A DNA stretch of 5,362 bases from positions 1 through 5,362 of the forward strand of contig JADGQD010000140.1 in NCBI GenBank assembly GCA_017882065.1. The letters run 5' to 3'. A program made the translations under genes and the position numbers. This stretch comes from Anaerolineales bacterium. Lineage in GTDB: Bacteria > Chloroflexota > Anaerolineae > Anaerolineales > Villigracilaceae. This document shows positions 1 to 4,751 of the stretch, piece after piece (the stretch's first letter is position 1; each line of letters opens with the position of its first letter). The notes beneath the pieces are model-generated. The model did no database searches, was not told where the DNA came from, and saw nothing but the letters and a program-made list of their open reading frames with translations.

Positions 1-641
1 TACTTTTTCAGCCCATCTTTGACAAGCACCACGCCGCCGGGTCCCTCCGTCAGACGGATATCACGGTCTTTAAATGGACTGACCAGCAGTTTGGCTTGCA
101 GCACATCGTCAATCTGTTTCACAATACTCTTGAGCACCGGTACAGGCTTGATCTGTTCAACGTCGGGCAACCCTTTCTTGACCGGGGGAACTGCTGCAAT
201 AGCCATGCGGGGCTGGACCTCGGAGACGGCAGCCGCAGCTGGAGTGTTTTCCAGCCACGGGCGCAAATCGAGCAGCATGCTCACCAGACGGCGACGCTGG
301 TCCGGCTGGAGAGGCTCTTTTCCGTTCAGGCGTGCTCCGTCCATTTCCAACCATATTCTTCCAGAAAGCGTCCGCCAGGCGCGTAGAATTTCGACATCTC
401 CCTCGGAAGCGAGTTTATTCTCGGCCAGCGGCTCAGAAGCAAGAGCCTGCGAAGGCGGTGTAGCCGAGCGCCGATAGGGTGTTCTTCCGTGGTAGTCCCG
501 GTTCTCGCGAGGTAGTCCCGGCTTTTGTACGGGGCACGGGACCGTATGCTGTGCATTTTGAGCGCGCTGGATTAATGCACCAACAGCCGCGCCCAAAGAG
601 GCAAAGACAAAGAAAAGAAAAATCGTTGTAATGTCCATCAT
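1..641 (-). CDS. Membrane-anchored conserved protein of unknown function (partial, C-terminus off the left edge)
   Basis: The minus-strand frame is open from ATG at 641 to the window edge, 213 codons without a stop. The last two bases, TA, would begin a Tyr codon or a stop. Residues 5-25 form a hydrophobic helix with a short N-terminal side, followed by R26, which suggests a single membrane anchor with a cytoplasmic body. A Pro/Arg/Ser-rich linker (about 33-75) leads to a small folded region (about 80-131, with IWLEMDGARL and PDQRRRLVSMLLDLRPWLE), an Ala/Pro linker (133-160) and a second region (166-213, with SIVKQIDDVLQAKL and DIRLTEGPGGVVLVKDGL). Linker residues 41-51 are encoded by two copies of a dispersed repeat. 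The start lies 3 bases after the mutM stop and in the same frame, with no good ribosome binding site, so coupling to mutM is likely. ATG at 638 is an equal alternative start. I recall similar proteins in Anaerolineae but know no function. Confidence 0.8.
   Translation of the reverse strand, partial: MMDITTIFLFFVFASLGAAVGALIQRAQNAQHTVPCPVQKPGLPRENRDYHGRTPYRRSATPPSQALASEPLAENKLASEGDVEILRAWRTLSGRIWLEMDGARLNGKEPLQPDQRRRLVSMLLDLRPWLENTPAAAAVSEVQPRMAIAAVPPVKKGLPDVEQIKPVPVLKSIVKQIDDVLQAKLLVSPFKDRDIRLTEGPGGVVLVKDGLKK
491..542 (+). repeat. Two tandem copies of a GTAG-headed REP-like repeat
   Basis: GGTAGTCCCGG occurs at 491-501 and again at 511-521, a spacing of 20 bases, and a third time at 3969-3979. 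In the second copy GTCCCG (515-520) can pair with CGGGAC (537-542), and an inner CGGG at 530-533 is also possible. The first copy has lost the right arm. A GTAG head followed by an imperfect hairpin is the layout of bacterial REP sequences mobilised by RAYT (Y1) transposases. No such transposase is in the window, so the assignment is by shape only. Both copies lie antisense within the linker region of the partial minus-strand gene and keep its frame open. Confidence 0.55.
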
Positions 642-644
642 TAT

Positions 645-1469
645 TTATCTTACTGGAATTTTGGGTTTCGCGCACACCTGACATTGGGGGCAAAAATGCG
701 TCCCGCGCTGGCCGACAGTGATGCGCTCGATCGTCGTCCCACAGACGGGGCAAGGCTCACCCGTCCGCCCATAGACCCGAAAATGGTTCTGAAAATCCCC
801 GCCGCGGTAAACCCAGTCTATGCTGGCACCGTTGCGGCGGACGCCTTCCTCCAGCACCTCCCGGATCGCCTGCCAAAGACCTTTAGCCTGTTTTTTAGTG
901 ACCGAATCCGAGAGCGACAGCGGATGAAGTTTCGCCAAGTGCAGAGCTTCATCGGTATAGATGTTGCCTAATCCAGCCAGGAAAGTCTGGTCGAGCAGGA
1001 GGGGTTTGAGTTGCCGCCGGCGGAGGCGCAGGGCGGAATAAAACCAATCGGGAGTAAACGCCTCCGAGAGCGGTTCCGGTCCGAGGTCCCGGAAGATTTC
1101 GGCTGGATCGTCCACCAGCCAGACACGCCCGAACTTGCGCGGGTCACTGAAGATCAGGCTGGTATCCTCCGAAAGGTGCGCAATCAGCCGGTCATGTTTG
1201 GCAGGCCTGTACCCGCCCAGGACAACCAGCAAGTCCCCGCTCATGCGCAGGTGGATGAGGAGATGCGAATCCGACAGTTGAAGGTCGAGGAATTTCGCCC
1301 GGCGGGAGATGGATTCAATCTGCTGGCCTTTGAGGCGCTTTTTGAACACTGCCGGAGAAGGGGCAGCCAGGGTGCGTGGCCAGCGAAGGTCGGCGGAGAG
1401 AATGGTTTTGCCGAGTAGCACCGGACGCAGAGTCCGGGCAATGGTTTCAACTTCGGGGAGTTCGGGCAT
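645..1469 (-). CDS. mutM: Formamidopyrimidine-DNA glycosylase (bifunctional glycosylase / AP lyase)
   Basis: MutM/Fpg removes 8-oxoguanine and formamidopyrimidines from oxidised DNA and nicks the abasic site by beta,delta-elimination, as part of base excision repair. The 274 residues match the family length (about 270). The start is fixed by MPELPEVET: after Met removal, Pro is the catalytic nucleophile and the following Glu is the essential acid. K59 (RRAKF) is the conserved lysine. M76, R111 and F113 (HLRMSG, DPRKFGR) fit the triad that fills the gap left by the flipped base. GLGNIY (166-171) carries the DNA-contacting Asn169 of the helix-two-turn-helix. The C-terminal zinc finger has C240, C243, C260 and C263, with R255 in its hairpin. 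Every hallmark is present, so it should be active. It starts 48 bases after bfr, across a hairpin repeat and without a strong Shine-Dalgarno sequence. It ends 3 bases before the next gene. The paralogue Nei is unlikely, because Nei has PEGPE at the N-terminus. Confidence 0.97.
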   Translation of the reverse strand: MPELPEVETIARTLRPVLLGKTILSADLRWPRTLAAPSPAVFKKRLKGQQIESISRRAKFLDLQLSDSHLLIHLRMSGDLLVVLGGYRPAKHDRLIAHLSEDTSLIFSDPRKFGRVWLVDDPAEIFRDLGPEPLSEAFTPDWFYSALRLRRRQLKPLLLDQTFLAGLGNIYTDEALHLAKLHPLSLSDSVTKKQAKGLWQAIREVLEEGVRRNGASIDWVYRGGDFQNHFRVYGRTGEPCPVCGTTIERITVGQRGTHFCPQCQVCAKPKIPVR

Positions 1470-1499
1470 GGGCTGCGTGTTTACGGGCCGATCGAAGAG

Positions 1500-1521
1500 G
1501 ACAGCGTCGCTGTGCCCCTAC
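1500..1521 (-). repeat. GTAG-headed hairpin between bfr and mutM, REP-like
   Basis: On the minus strand this reads GTAG, then GGGC, then the perfect inverted repeat ACAGCG-A-CGCTGT (1501-1513), then CC. The head GTAG overlaps the bfr stop codon TAG (1518-1520). The 13-base palindrome could form a stem of 6 bp in the mRNA between bfr and mutM. No U-tract follows, so it does not look like a Rho-independent terminator. It may act as an RNA stability or partial attenuation element, or simply be a dispersed repeat. I recall GTAGGGGC...GCCCCTAC repeats as common in Chloroflexota and other environmental genomes. That is memory, not a search. Confidence 0.5.
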
Positions 1522-1986
1522 GAAATCTGCTCCGAGAGATACACCTGAATGCCCATCTGTTTGATCTGGGCGAGTTGGGCTTCAATCCAGTCTATGTGAC
1601 TTTCTTCATCCTTAAGAATAGATTCGAGCATCTCGCGTGTGCCGTTATCGCCCACTTCCACTGCCAGCTTGATGGCATCATTGTAGGCTATTATGGCACC
1701 GCTTTCGGCCTCCCAGTCATTCTTATGGAAGGCTTCGACGGCATCACCGATGTGTATTTTGTTCAATTCACTGACAACCGGTCTCTCCTCCAAGAAGATG
1801 ATGCGGCTGATGTGTTTTTCGGCATGTTTCATTTCATCCATGGCGCGCTTTTCGATGACTTCCGCCAGATGTTTTGTCCCCCCAGTTGGCGCACATCTCA
1901 GCCTGTACCATGTACTGGCTGATAGCTGTCAGTTCATCAGCCAAAAGAAAATTGAGCTTTTCGATAACCTTGTCGCTGCCTTTCAT
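1518..1986 (-). pseudogene. bfr: Bacterioferritin, interrupted by a single-base frameshift
   Basis: Bacterioferritin forms a 24-subunit cage that oxidises Fe(II) and stores it as mineral, often with haem at subunit interfaces. The start at 1986 has an AGGAG box 6 bases upstream. The first frame reads MKGSDKVIEKLNFLLADELT and stays good to about residue 38 (NWGDK), then goes out of frame and stops at 1834 after 50 residues. The rest (VIEKRAMDEMKHAEKH to the stop at 1518) is in another frame. The span is 469 bases, one more than 156 codons. Removing one base from the C6 run (1878-1883) or the T4 run (1872-1875), plus-strand letters, restores 155 residues, the family's usual length. In the restored protein the ferroxidase ligands E18, E51, H54, E94, E127 and H130 and the haem ligand M52 sit at their canonical numbers. 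The gene looks functional apart from this base, so recent mutation or a homopolymer read error are both possible. Left unrepaired, the C-terminal 107-residue piece from 1841 lacks helix A and E18. Confidence 0.92.
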
Positions 1987-1992
1987 AATGGT

Positions 1993-1997
1993 CTCCT
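1993..1997 (-). promoter_or_regulatory. Ribosome binding site of bfr
   Basis: AGGAG on the minus strand lies 6 bases before the ATG at 1986. It fixes the start of the interrupted bacterioferritin gene and argues against the internal ATG at 1841 as the true start. Confidence 0.8.
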
Positions 1998-2011
1998 GTT
2001 GAGAATTTGCA

Positions 2012-2033
2012 GGCGGACACAGGCCCGCCCTAA
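2012..2033 (-). repeat. Hairpin repeat between prs and bfr, REP-like
   Basis: On the minus strand a GTTAG head is followed by GGCGGG and TCCGCC arms (plus strand 2024-2029 and 2012-2017) around a 6-base loop, giving five G-C pairs and one G-T pair. It starts 4 bases after the prs stop codon. It has no trailing U-run, so a terminator call is not supported. Its layout (GT(T)AG head plus GC-rich imperfect palindrome) matches the element at 1500-1521, although the stem sequence differs. It may modulate the relative level of prs and bfr message, which is inference. Confidence 0.45.
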
Positions 2034-2037
2034 CGGG

Positions 2038-3024
2038 TTATTCATTAAACATTTCCCCCACGCTGCGGCCCTCATGGGCGCGGCGGATGACTTCGCCAAG
2101 CAGCGGAGCGACGGTCAGGATGGTCAGACGCGTGCCGAACACTTCCTGTTTTTCCAACGAGATAGGCACGCTGTCAGTGGTGATGTATTCGGTGACAGGC
2201 AGGGCCGCCAGTCTTTGGGCGGCATACGCTGAGAAGACTGGATGTACAAAGGTCGCATAGATACGTTGTGCGCCGTTCTCCTTAATAAGGTTGACCGCTT
2301 GGACAATGGACCGGCCGGTATCAATCTCGTCATCCACCAGAACGACATCGCGGTCTTTCACGTCACCAATAATCGTCAGCGCTTCAGGCTTGTCATCGTT
2401 GGCAACCCGGCGTTTTTCGATAAATGCAATCGGGGTGTCAATACGGGCTGCGAAGTCACGGCCTTTCTTGGCATAGCCCAGGTCCACGGTCACTACGACC
2501 GGGTCCTTGAGATAAGGGCGCAGGTTCTCCAGAACGTAGTCACATAAAATGTGCGAGGCATTCAGTACATCACCGGGTACGGAGAAGAAGCCCTGGATCT
2601 GGTAGGCATGTGGATCGAGGGTCATGTAACGGTCCGCACCGGCGATCTGGATCATGTCGGCCACCAGGCGTGACGTAATCGGCACGCGCGGCTGATCTTT
2701 TTTGTCCGACCGCCCGTAGCACAGATAGGGTGCGACCGCCGTGATGCGCGCCGCCGAGTCCAGGCGCAGGGTCTGGAGCAGGATCAACAGTTCCATCAGG
2801 TTACGATGGACGGGCGCAGCGGTGTGCTGGATGACGTACACATCCTGGCCGCGTACGCTGCTGTGCAGTTTGACGAACAGGTTTTCGTTGGGAAATTCAA
2901 CGATATCCCGACCACACAATTTCTCGCCCAGGTAATCGGCCACCTTCTGGGCCAGTTCCGGGCTGGCTGTTCCTGCATAGAGTTTGATGCCACCATAGAC
3001 ACGTAGTTCGTTTGATTGAGCCAT
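2038..3024 (-). CDS. prs: Ribose-phosphate pyrophosphokinase (PRPP synthetase), divergent type
   Basis: The enzyme transfers pyrophosphate from ATP to ribose-5-phosphate, giving PRPP for purine, pyrimidine, NAD, His and Trp synthesis. At 328 residues it is close to the usual 310-320. Two phosphoribosyltransferase-type domains are visible. The N-terminal one has FPNEN (44-48, where most homologues have FSDGE), VIQHTAAPV (64-72), YGRSDKK (103-109, the ATP-site loop, usually YARQDRK), LDPHAYQIQGFF (136-147, with the metal-binding His139) and PGDVLNA. The C-terminal one has VDLGYAKK (180-187, usually PDHGG), EKRR (203-206, the catalytic flexible loop) and the PRPP loop DDEIDTGRS (231-239, usually DDIIDTAGT). 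Core catalytic residues are kept but several signature loops are replaced, so allosteric control may differ from the classical class I enzyme. The start lies 8 bases after the GNAT stop, with GGCGG as a weak ribosome binding site, so translation is probably coupled. A second, canonical prs may exist elsewhere in the genome. Confidence 0.93.
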   Translation of the reverse strand: MAQSNELRVYGGIKLYAGTASPELAQKVADYLGEKLCGRDIVEFPNENLFVKLHSSVRGQDVYVIQHTAAPVHRNLMELLILLQTLRLDSAARITAVAPYLCYGRSDKKDQPRVPITSRLVADMIQIAGADRYMTLDPHAYQIQGFFSVPGDVLNASHILCDYVLENLRPYLKDPVVVTVDLGYAKKGRDFAARIDTPIAFIEKRRVANDDKPEALTIIGDVKDRDVVLVDDEIDTGRSIVQAVNLIKENGAQRIYATFVHPVFSAYAAQRLAALPVTEYITTDSVPISLEKQEVFGTRLTILTVAPLLGEVIRRAHEGRSVGEMFNE

Positions 3025-3032
3025 CTTGCCGC

Positions 3033-3572
3033 CTATTTTTCAGGTATCCATTCCGAGCGCAGAACGCTCATGAAGAGCATATCGCGATATTCGCCCCCTT
3101 GGAACGTCCCCTGGCGAAAGCGGCCCTCGTGAACGAACCCGGCCTTTTCATAGGCCCGGATCCCGCCCAGGTTGGCGGCGTCGACGCGCAGGAAGATGCG
3201 GTTCAGGTTGAGGGTCTCAAAGCCGTGGCGCAGCAGAAGGCGCATCACCTCTGTCCCGTAGCCCTTGTTCCAGCAGGACTTGTCCCCGATGAAGAGACCG
3301 ACTTCAGCGCTGCGGGCGCGCCAGTTAATGTCGAAGATACCGCAATTACCAATCAGACGCCAGCCGTCCCCGTCTTTGATTTCAATGCCGAGGGATTGCT
3401 CCTCGGATGGGCGCTTGAGCATGTTCTCGAACCACTGCTCCTCGATAGCCTGCGAGATGGGCATTGACATGGAGAGGGTGCGCCGGACATCCGGGTCGTT
3501 CAGCCATTCGACAAATTTGGGCAGGTCGCTGCGCTCGTTGCCGCGCAGGCGGATGCGTTTCCCGTAAAGCAT
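3033..3572 (-). CDS. GNAT-family N-acetyltransferase, RimJ/RimL-like
   Basis: This 179-residue protein is a single GNAT domain of the kind that moves an acetyl group from acetyl-CoA to an amine. The N-terminal part (MLYGKRIRLRGNERSDLPKF) is the typical first strand and helix of the RimJ/RimL/SpeG-like group. EVGLFIGDKSCWNKGYGTEV (90-109) is motif A, with the pyrophosphate-binding turn at WNKGYGT (101-107). The later motif has N134 and Y141-E-K-A-G-F146, the usual Asn and Tyr of the active-site end, followed by HEGRFRQG. No membrane segment is present. The substrate cannot be told from sequence: ribosomal protein N-termini, polyamines, aminoglycosides or small amines are all known in the wider group. 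A strong AAGGAG box lies 6 bases upstream of the ATG. It is the first gene of the leftward block, 8 bases before prs. Confidence 0.9.
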   Translation of the reverse strand: MLYGKRIRLRGNERSDLPKFVEWLNDPDVRRTLSMSMPISQAIEEQWFENMLKRPSEEQSLGIEIKDGDGWRLIGNCGIFDINWRARSAEVGLFIGDKSCWNKGYGTEVMRLLLRHGFETLNLNRIFLRVDAANLGGIRAYEKAGFVHEGRFRQGTFQGGEYRDMLFMSVLRSEWIPEK

Positions 3573-3578
3573 GGGTTT

Positions 3579-3584
3579 CTCCTT
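3579..3584 (-). promoter_or_regulatory. Strong ribosome binding site of the GNAT gene
   Basis: AAGGAG on the minus strand is 6 bases (AAACCC) from the ATG at 3572. It is the best Shine-Dalgarno match in the window and settles the GNAT start. Confidence 0.85.
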
Positions 3585-3618
3585 GTAAATGAGTTCAAGA
3601 TGTTTGGAACCTGATTGG

Positions 3619-3624
3619 ATTATA
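3619..3624 (-). promoter_or_regulatory. Probable -10 box for the leftward GNAT-prs-bfr-mutM block
   Basis: A perfect TATAAT reads on the minus strand, about 46 bases before the GNAT start codon. This would give a 5' leader of about 40 bases. No good -35 hexamer stands at 16-18 bases (CACGCA-like), so an activator or a weak promoter is possible. The box overlaps a plus-strand TATACT (3621-3626) that has no -35 partner. Confidence 0.5.
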
Positions 3625-3630
3625 CTATCC

Positions 3631-3657
3631 TTGACCTGCCGTGCGTGAGGATATAAA
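3631..3657 (+). promoter_or_regulatory. Alternative rightward promoter, TTGACC / TATAAA
   Basis: TTGACC (3631-3636) and TATAAA (3652-3657) are separated by 15 bases, shorter than the usual 16-18. If used, transcription would begin near 3664. That is inside the longer 116-codon reading of the next gene (ATG at 3658), which would rule that start out. The competing candidate is the extended -10 box at 3697-3705. Confidence 0.35.
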
Positions 3658-3696
3658 ATGAGTCATTGCTCGTTTGTTCTATTGTTTCACAACCTG

Positions 3697-3705
3697 TGCT
3701 ATACT
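3697..3705 (+). promoter_or_regulatory. Extended -10 promoter for the rightward block, near-leaderless
   Basis: TGCTATACT is a TGn-TATACT extended -10 box. A weak TTCTAT stands 17 bases upstream as a -35. Transcription would start near 3712, two or three bases before the ATG at 3715, so the message would be almost leaderless. This agrees with the absence of a Shine-Dalgarno sequence at that ATG. It is inference from sequence only. Confidence 0.45.
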
Positions 3706-3714
3706 CGTATCAAG

Positions 3715-4008
3715 ATGCAGACTGAGGCTCTCCCCGAAGCGCGCACTTCCTGGCCCACTTGGGCCGAATTTCTCCGCCGCCGCGGACTGGAAAATCTGGC
3801 TGCCTGGGCGCTGGAAGCCGCCGACCCGCTGACAATGCTCTGCGCACAGGCGCTCTACCTCGGCGGCCCGCTCCTGCGCCCGGCATTTTCGAATGGACAG
3901 ATTGACGCGTTGGCCAGTCTGTTGGAAGATCACAGCGAGGCGCTAGCCTTTGTAGCCTTTTTGCGTGCGGTAGTCCCGGTTCCAGCACGGGAGGAAATGT
4001 CTTCATGA
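3715..4008 (+). CDS. Small conserved protein of unknown function, first gene of a coupled trio
   Basis: This gene encodes 97 residues that are mostly helical, with no signal peptide and no clear membrane span. The body (WPTWAEFLRRRGLENLAAWALEAADPL, then ALYLGGPLLRPAF, then QIDALASLLED and ALAFVAFLRAV) is Leu/Ala-rich with regularly spaced charges, like a small helical bundle. I recall similar small proteins in Anaerolineae next to the same neighbour, but no function. I chose ATG 3715 because a good extended -10 box lies just upstream. A start at 3658 (GAGG box 7 bases before it) would add 19 residues (MSHCSFVLLF...), but these look unlike the rest and span both promoter candidates. The last residues (about 86-93, VVPVPARE) are encoded by a dispersed repeat, so the C-terminal tail is probably an add-on. 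The stop TGA overlaps the next start as ATGA. Confidence 0.75.
   Translation: MQTEALPEARTSWPTWAEFLRRRGLENLAAWALEAADPLTMLCAQALYLGGPLLRPAFSNGQIDALASLLEDHSEALAFVAFLRAVVPVPAREEMSS
3969..3992 (+). repeat. Third copy of the GTAG-headed REP-like repeat
   Basis: GGTAGTCCCGG (3969-3979) is identical to the copies at 491 and 511, and agreement with the copy at 491 extends to 14 bases (GGTAGTCCCGGTTC). TCCCG (3974-3978) pairs with CGGGA (3988-3992) around a 9-base loop, after a GTAG head at 3970-3973. It lies at the extreme 3' end of the 97-residue gene. Confidence 0.55.
3990..3995 (+). promoter_or_regulatory. Ribosome binding site of the DUF6754-like gene
   Basis: GGAGGA lies 9 bases before the ATG at 4005. 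Its first bases are the right arm of the repeat hairpin at 3974-3992, so folding of the repeat would partly hide this site. It supports the 4005 start and coupling to the gene before it. Confidence 0.6.
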
Positions 4009-4751
4009 GCATCTGGCTCGGACTGGCTGGTTTTGGGATAGTATTCTTCAGCGCAGCAATGATGCTGGGGCTATTGGTCCTGCGCCGCAAGGCACCCTCT
4101 GTTTTCCGTGACATCCCTGCCTTAACCCGCTTGCGCAAGGCAGTGGGGCTCGTCGTCGAAGACGGCAGCCGCCTCCACGTCTCGCTCGGGCGCGGCGCGC
4201 TAACCGCCCCCCAATCCGCCTCGGCCCTGGCAGGTCTTGCTCTCCTGCGCCGCCTGGCCGACCTGACTTCCGCCGGCGACCAGCCGCCGATTGTCACCTC
4301 CGGTGAGGCGACGCTGGCCATCCTCTCGCAGGATACGCTGCAAGCCGCGGCAAAATTTTCCCAACAGGTCGCCTTCGACCCTACGGCGGGACGATTAACT
4401 GGTCTGACCCCCTTCTCTTATGCTGCCGGAGCAATCCCGGTCATCCGCGACGAAAACGTTTCAGCCAATTTACTGATGGGCAATTTCGGCGTCGAAGTGG
4501 CCCTACTGACCGACGCCGTTGAACGCGAAAACACGTTCGTACTGGCTGGCAGTGACAATCTGACCGCCCAGGCCGTGATCTATGCCAGTGCCCAGGAACC
4601 GCTCATCGGCGAAGAAATCTACGCGGCCGGAGCCTACGTAGAATCCGGCCCGCTGCACACTGCCAGCCTGACCGTGCAAGATATCCTGCGCTGGATGATT
4701 ATCGCCGTCATCCTGGTTGGGGCGCTGCTCACACTGGCAGGTGTGCTATGA
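4005..4751 (+). CDS. Membrane protein with helices at both ends, DUF6754-like, function unknown
   Basis: The protein has 248 residues. A hydrophobic helix at about 4-27 is followed by RRK, and a second at about 229-248 ends the protein, so the roughly 200-residue middle is held at the membrane from both ends. Positive charge after helix 1 suggests that the middle is cytoplasmic. The middle begins FRDIPALTRLRKAVGLVVEDG (34-54), then HVSLGRGALTAPQSA (58-72), PPIVTSGEATLAILSQD (94-110), SYAAGAIPVIRDE (138-150), LMGNFGVEVALLTD (157-170), VLAGSDNLTAQAVIYA (179-194) and GEEIYAAGAYVE (202-213). The order resembles what I remember of DUF6754 proteins of Chloroflexota and archaea. I cannot confirm this without a profile search. 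No catalytic motif is evident. The Gly-rich conserved runs suggest an alpha/beta fold, perhaps ligand-binding. It overlaps the genes on both sides by 4 bases (ATGA), so the three products probably work together. Confidence 0.85.
   Translation: MSIWLGLAGFGIVFFSAAMMLGLLVLRRKAPSVFRDIPALTRLRKAVGLVVEDGSRLHVSLGRGALTAPQSASALAGLALLRRLADLTSAGDQPPIVTSGEATLAILSQDTLQAAAKFSQQVAFDPTAGRLTGLTPFSYAAGAIPVIRDENVSANLLMGNFGVEVALLTDAVERENTFVLAGSDNLTAQAVIYASAQEPLIGEEIYAAGAYVESGPLHTASLTVQDILRWMIIAVILVGALLTLAGVL

Noticed and set aside
19..477. Plus-strand open frame of 152 codons
   Set aside because: It is antisense to the open minus-strand frame downstream of mutM, with a low-complexity Ser/Arg-rich product and no recognisable family. 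The minus-strand frame has a membrane anchor, coherent folded regions and operon context.
433..753. Minus-strand open frame of 106 codons across the mutM end
   Set aside because: It overlaps the mutM zinc-finger coding region and the next gene's start in a different frame. The product is Cys/Arg-rich and looks like a shadow.
1518..1841. A separate 107-residue ferritin-like gene starting at MDEMKHAEK
   Set aside because: It begins in the middle of helix B of bacterioferritin. The missing helix A with E18 and a good ribosome binding site lies directly upstream in another frame, so this is the C-terminal part of a frameshifted gene.
1872..1883. Programmed -1 frameshift on the G run of bfr
   Set aside because: The downstream frame is reached only by skipping one base (+1) or an equivalent shift. 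A -1 slip leads to the wrong frame, and bacterioferritin is not known to use recoding.
2012..2033. Rho-independent terminator after prs
   Set aside because: The hairpin is stable but no run of U follows on the minus strand, and the next gene's ribosome binding site is close behind. I list it as a repeat instead.
3621..3626. Plus-strand -10 box TATACT
   Set aside because: No reasonable -35 lies 16-18 bases upstream and there is no TGn extension. The same bases give a perfect TATAAT on the minus strand, upstream of the GNAT gene.
3710..4321. Minus-strand open frame of 203 codons
   Set aside because: It is antisense to two plus-strand genes that share an ATGA junction. Its Arg/Ala/Pro-rich product is typical of reverse frames in GC-rich DNA.
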